Shown: in pieces, positions 41,896-44,952 of the stretch
How the letters are laid out: each line of letters starts with the position of its first letter
Numbering within the stretch: the stretch's first letter is position 1
Translations under genes and position numbers: made by a program
The notes under the pieces: generated by a model
Told to the model about the DNA's origin: nothing
What the model saw: only the letters and a program-made list of their open reading frames with translations
The model's database searches: none
Source: Clostridiaceae bacterium
GTDB lineage: Bacteria > Bacillota > Clostridia > UBA1212 > DUPL01
DNA length: 44,952 bases
Assembly (NCBI GenBank): GCA_012838385.1
Contig: DUPL01000074.1
Span: 1 to 44,952, forward strand
Direction of reading: 5' to 3'

Positions 41896-42650
41896 TTAGA
41901 TCTGAGAATTTAGTTAAATCTTACGGCGAAAAGGTTGTTTTGAACAATGTAAGTCTAAACCTTCCAAAAGGAAAGATGATTGCATTTATAGGTGCAAATG
42001 GTGCTGGCAAAAGCACTCTGATTTCACTTATGAGCAGGATTGTTCCCAAAACTGAAGGATGTGTTTATGTAGACAACAAGGAACTCCAGCAATGGAATAA
42101 TAACGAGCTGTCTAAACGTATTTCCATATTAAAGCAGTCAAACCACCTAAATATCAGGCTAACAGTGAGAGAACTTATAAGTTTTGGAAGGTTCCCATAT
42201 TCAAAAGGTCGTTTGACAAAGAAAGACAACGAGATTATCGACAAAGCACTTTCTTTCTTAAGTTTGGATAATATCCAGCACCGCAATATCGACGAGCTGA
42301 GCGGAGGTCAAAGGCAAATGGCATACATAGCTATGATAATAGCCCAGGATACGGAGTATGTTTTTCTTGATGAGCCACTTAACAACCTGGATATGAGGCA
42401 CTCAGTACAAATAATGAAAGGGCTCCGCAAACTTGTTGATGAGATGAACAAGACCATCATGGTTGTAATCCATGACATAAACTTCATCGCATATTACTCA
42501 GACTACATAATAGCCATGAAGGACGGCAAGGTGGTGAGTCAAGGATATACTGATGAAATTATCACGAAAGAGGTACTGAAAGAAATCTACGGCATGGATA
42601 TAGATGTGCAGAGTGTGAATGGAAAACCAATATGTTTGTATTACAACTAG
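41892..42650 (+). CDS. yclP: Siderophore ABC transporter ATPase, YclP-like
   Basis: A 252-residue ATPase, the same length as Bacillus YclP. Walker A GANGAGKS is at residues 34-41, Q-loop ISILKQSNHL, signature LSGGQRQMAYIAM, Walker B YVFLDEPLNNLD and the switch histidine in VVIHDINFI. It drives uptake through the two FecCD permeases. Confidence 0.92.
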   Translation: MIRSENLVKSYGEKVVLNNVSLNLPKGKMIAFIGANGAGKSTLISLMSRIVPKTEGCVYVDNKELQQWNNNELSKRISILKQSNHLNIRLTVRELISFGRFPYSKGRLTKKDNEIIDKALSFLSLDNIQHRNIDELSGGQRQMAYIAMIIAQDTEYVFLDEPLNNLDMRHSVQIMKGLRKLVDEMNKTIMVVIHDINFIAYYSDYIIAMKDGKVVSQGYTDEIITKEVLKEIYGMDIDVQSVNGKPICLYYN

Positions 42651-42704
42651 CTATGCATATTGCATGATTCAAACAGAGTACAAAATTGAGGAGGAAATTT
42701 TAAT

Positions 42705-43652
42705 ATGAAAAAGTTATTTATGATATTGATGGTAATGTCGCTGACTCTTGTTGTCTTGACAGGATGCGGTTATCTTTTCAACCCACCTGTAGAGACCGAT
42801 GATGGTGATAATAACGGAAATACACAAATCAAAGTAATACATAACAAAGGTGAATTTACTATAAACAAGGTCGCCAGAAAAGTTGTTGTATTCGATATGG
42901 GCGCTTTAGATACAATAGATGCACTTGGTGCTGAGGTTGATCTGGGTGTTCCAACCAGCAACATACCCACTAGTTTATCCAAGTATAAAAACGCCAAGGA
43001 TATGGGTACACTTTTTGAGCCCGACTTGGAAGCCATATTCAATTTCGAACCCGACGTTATTATAATTGGAACAAGACAGCAAGACTACTATGAACAACTA
43101 ACAGAAATAGCCCCAACGATGTTTGTTGATTTGAGACCAGAAGCATTTATGGAAGACTTCAAGCAAAATACTCAGAACATAGCTTCAATACTCGGTCTGA
43201 GCAACAAAGCCGACGATCATATAAATGAAATTGACGCCACGATTGAATATTTGAAATTAAAAGCTGATAATTCAGAAAAGAAAGCACTTACTCTTCTTAC
43301 CAACGATGGCAATATTAGTGTTTATGGCAAAGGTTCACGTTTTGGTCTGATTCATGATGTGCTGAAAATAAAAACTGCCGACGACACAATTGAAACTTCA
43401 ACTCACGGACAATCCGCAAGCTTTGAGTATATTGCACAGGTTAATCCTGATATTATCTTTGTAGTTGACCGCACTGTTGTGGTTGGAGGAACCGTTAAAG
43501 CCAGCGATACTCTGAACAACGATTTGGTCAAATCGACAAACGCAGCCAAAGAAAATATGATTGTTTACCTTGATCCTGATGCTTGGTACCTAGCGAGCGG
43601 TGGACTGAATACAATGGCAGTAATGTTGAGTGACATCCAAAAAGCGTTTTGA
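42705..43652 (+). CDS. yclQ: Siderophore-binding lipoprotein, YclQ/CeuE-like
   Basis: A 315-residue lipoprotein with lipobox VLTGC (Cys21). The periplasmic-binding-protein (FepB/CeuE-type) domain follows: RKVVVFDMGALDTIDALG, FEPDVIIIGTRQQDYYEQL, IAPTMFVDLR, GSRFGLIHDVL, STHGQSASFEYI and a C-terminal VYLDPDAWYLASGG. These closely parallel Bacillus YclQ as I remember it. GAGGAGG precedes ATG 42705 by about ten bases, and a terminator follows the gene. Confidence 0.9.
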   Translation: MKKLFMILMVMSLTLVVLTGCGYLFNPPVETDDGDNNGNTQIKVIHNKGEFTINKVARKVVVFDMGALDTIDALGAEVDLGVPTSNIPTSLSKYKNAKDMGTLFEPDLEAIFNFEPDVIIIGTRQQDYYEQLTEIAPTMFVDLRPEAFMEDFKQNTQNIASILGLSNKADDHINEIDATIEYLKLKADNSEKKALTLLTNDGNISVYGKGSRFGLIHDVLKIKTADDTIETSTHGQSASFEYIAQVNPDIIFVVDRTVVVGGTVKASDTLNNDLVKSTNAAKENMIVYLDPDAWYLASGGLNTMAVMLSDIQKAF

Positions 43653-43673
43653 TAAAAACATCTGAACTTTGGC

Positions 43674-43703
43674 AAACCGGGCTACATGTCCGGTTTTATT
43701 TTT
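43674..43703 (+). terminator. Rho-independent terminator of the siderophore-uptake operon
   Basis: AAACCGG (43674-43680) pairs with CCGGTTT (43690-43696) around a 9-base loop, followed by TATTTTT. It is 21 bases after the stop codon. Confidence 0.88.
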
Positions 43704-43800
43704 GAGCAAGTAAAGTGGTCCGAGCATCTTGTCAAAATATCAAAATATGCTAGCTATGAAAAACAAATTAAGGGTTAACATAATATCGGAGGTGTTGAGA

Positions 43801-44238
43801 ATGAAGTTAAATGAAATCATGACAACGAATGTTATAAGTGTTGACCAAAATGAATCAGTAAAAAAAGCTGCTGAACTAATGAAACAGCATGGAATTGGTG
43901 CTGTCCCTGTTTGCATGGACGACCAGAAAGTTATTGGAATACTCACCGACAGAGATATTGTATTGCGATCAATAGCTGTTGGAAAAGACGTTAACTCTCT
44001 AACAGTAAAGGATATTATGACACTAAATCCTGTCACAGCTACTCCTGAAATAGACGTTCATGAGGCTGCAAGGATTATGAGTGTGAAACAAGTAAGAAGA
44101 CTTCCTGTTGTTTCAAACGATCGTCTTGTCGGTATTGTTTCTTTGGGAGACATTTCTGTTGAGCCAAAACTCAGCGACAACGCAGAACAAGCTCTGAAAA
44201 ATATATCACAGCCTTCAAGTCCCCAATTTGCGCAATAA
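43801..44238 (+). CDS. Two-CBS-domain protein
   Basis: A 145-residue protein consisting of a CBS pair: first repeat about 8-62 (MTTNVISVDQNESVKKAAELM to GILTDRDIVLRSI), second about 74-125 (IMTLNPVTATPEIDVHEAARIM to GIVSLGDISVE). CBS pairs bind adenine nucleotides and regulate other proteins; free-standing ones like this often have no known partner. ATG 43801 is six bases after GGAGGTG; the frame opens at 43729 but lacks a ribosome site there. I see only weak promoter candidates in 43704-43800. Confidence 0.9.
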   Translation: MKLNEIMTTNVISVDQNESVKKAAELMKQHGIGAVPVCMDDQKVIGILTDRDIVLRSIAVGKDVNSLTVKDIMTLNPVTATPEIDVHEAARIMSVKQVRRLPVVSNDRLVGIVSLGDISVEPKLSDNAEQALKNISQPSSPQFAQ

Positions 44239-44246
44239 TAAATCAA

Positions 44247-44269
44247 GCAAGGTAGTCATACTGCCTTGC
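44247..44269 (+). terminator. Hairpin after the CBS-domain gene
   Basis: GCAAGG (44247-44252) pairs with CCTTGC (44264-44269), with AGT/ACT extending the stem. It has no T-run, so it is a weak or factor-assisted terminator shared with the convergent transposase-like gene. Confidence 0.5.
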
Positions 44270-44296
44270 GCATATACATACCAATATGCAGATAAG

Positions 44297-44952
44297 TTAC
44301 GGATCATTTGACGATCCTCTATGCAAATCACCCATCTTATATTTTACATCGATTTCTTTACTTATACTTGCTTTTCTCACTTCACCACTACCAAAATCAT
44401 CCTTTTTGCCATTACTGGACTTATTTATGTATTGTTGAAACATTCTAAGAATCCTGCACAGGTAATGATAATCAATAGAAAACACTCTTGCTATTTGCTT
44501 TTTTGACACGCCTGGCATCTTACTTATTTCAAATAAAATTTCCAATTTTTCTTCGCCTTTTAACTTGTTTATTTCACTTATACTCATTTCATAATAATAC
44601 TCAATCTCGTCTATTAGAAGTTCATCGGTAACGTAGTTCTTCCCGATGTAACTCTCCTTACCTTCGCAAAATTTGTACTTGCTGCTTTTCTTTGTTAGCT
44701 CTATTAGTTCTTCTTCAGTATAATTTTTAATTAAAGAAAACTTAAGAACAAGCCCTTTTTCATTTTCTTCCTCTGCAGTTTTTCTCCCACTTGCAACGTT
44801 AAGATATCTGTGATAACTGCTGTACTTGTATTCTTTTACATCAACACCCATGGGTGCAGGGTTGTTGTGTATGTATGCAATCAACGCTTCCAATTGAAAC
44901 TCGTCGTTGACAGGAACTGCCTTGTAGGGTGTTCCGAATAGGGAACCCGCTC
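44297..44952 (-). CDS. REP-associated tyrosine transposase-like (RAYT/Y1_Tnp) protein, partial
   Basis: The frame is open to the right window edge, so the N-terminus and catalytic HUH motif are outside. The visible part begins in the end of the Y1 transposase domain, with GSLFGTPYKAVPVNDEFQLE and AYIHNNPAPMGV, a hallmark of RAYT proteins, then YKYSSYHRYL. The C-terminal ~130 residues include a helix-turn-helix-like segment (MPGVSKKQIARVFSIDYHYL) of the DnaA-C/Trp-repressor-like type often fused in clostridial members, and a hydrophilic end. I saw no REP palindromes or transposon ends beside it. Such genes are often single-copy and domesticated. It converges on the CBS-domain gene. Confidence 0.75.
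   Translation of the reverse strand, partial: AGSLFGTPYKAVPVNDEFQLEALIAYIHNNPAPMGVDVKEYKYSSYHRYLNVASGRKTAEEENEKGLVLKFSLIKNYTEEELIELTKKSSKYKFCEGKESYIGKNYVTDELLIDEIEYYYEMSISEINKLKGEEKLEILFEISKMPGVSKKQIARVFSIDYHYLCRILRMFQQYINKSSNGKKDDFGSGEVRKASISKEIDVKYKMGDLHRGSSNDP

Noticed and set aside
43729-43800. Longer N-terminus for the CBS-domain protein
   Set aside because: The extension is not CBS-like and GGAGGTG six bases before ATG 43801 fixes the start.

Overview
The window is about 45 kb of chromosome from a low-GC Gram-positive anaerobe, most likely a member of Clostridia. The evidence is FapR, MecA, a MinD/MinE pair, DUF4321 beside radC, a Bacillus-type LexA and SOS box, strong AGGAGG/GGAGGTGATC ribosome sites, several TTG and GTG starts, and a Na+-pump decarboxylase beta/gamma pair. 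I cannot name the species. Most of it is conserved core chromosome, densely packed. No gene-free stretch exceeds 300 bases; the longest are 23079-23336 and 39720-39932. I saw no rRNA, tRNA, CRISPR array or prophage.

Region 1 (1-8.6 kb, minus strand) is a metabolic and surface block. It holds a solitary carB, followed closely by a URO-D-family protein and a GH71/GH99-like lipoprotein cut by the left edge. Next are a secreted LamG-like protein with a sortase-like NPTTG tail, and a sugar isomerase/epimerase paired with a Gfo/Idh/MocA oxidoreductase.

Region 2 (8.8-13.3 kb, plus strand) holds a GtrA-like flippase, the beta and a very short gamma subunit of a sodium-pumping decarboxylase, a GT-C-like membrane protein with a long acidic tail, and lexA.

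Region 3 (13.3-23.1 kb, minus strand) is the shape and division cluster, reading DUF4321, radC, mreB, mreC, mreD, mrdA, minD, minE, mutL, miaA. It has no minC between mrdA and minD, and mutL-miaA are appended without mutS.

Region 4 starts with mecA alone on the plus strand (23.3-24.1 kb). Then on the minus strand, in transcription order, come recA-recX, rimO-pgsA, fapR-plsX-acpP and rnc-ThuA-radical SAM-acyltransferase-comEA (24.2-34.5 kb). recA has a clean SOS box and fapR has a dyad at its own predicted start site.

Region 5 (34.6-39.7 kb, minus strand) is a response regulator/histidine kinase/ABC ATPase/FtsX-type permease module, probably envelope-stress or peptide-antibiotic sensing. Divergent from it on the plus strand (39.9-43.7 kb) is a complete YclNOPQ-type siderophore importer. 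Their shared intergenic region holds two related 18-bp palindromes, the most interesting regulatory signal in the window. The right end has a two-CBS-domain protein and the C-terminal part of a REP-associated (RAYT/Y1-type) transposase cut by the edge.

I found no convincing wholly new system. The best leads are the AGTTAG-N6-CTAACT operator pair, the missing minC, the GtrA/decarboxylase/GT-C-like group and the carB-URO-D-glycosidase arrangement.
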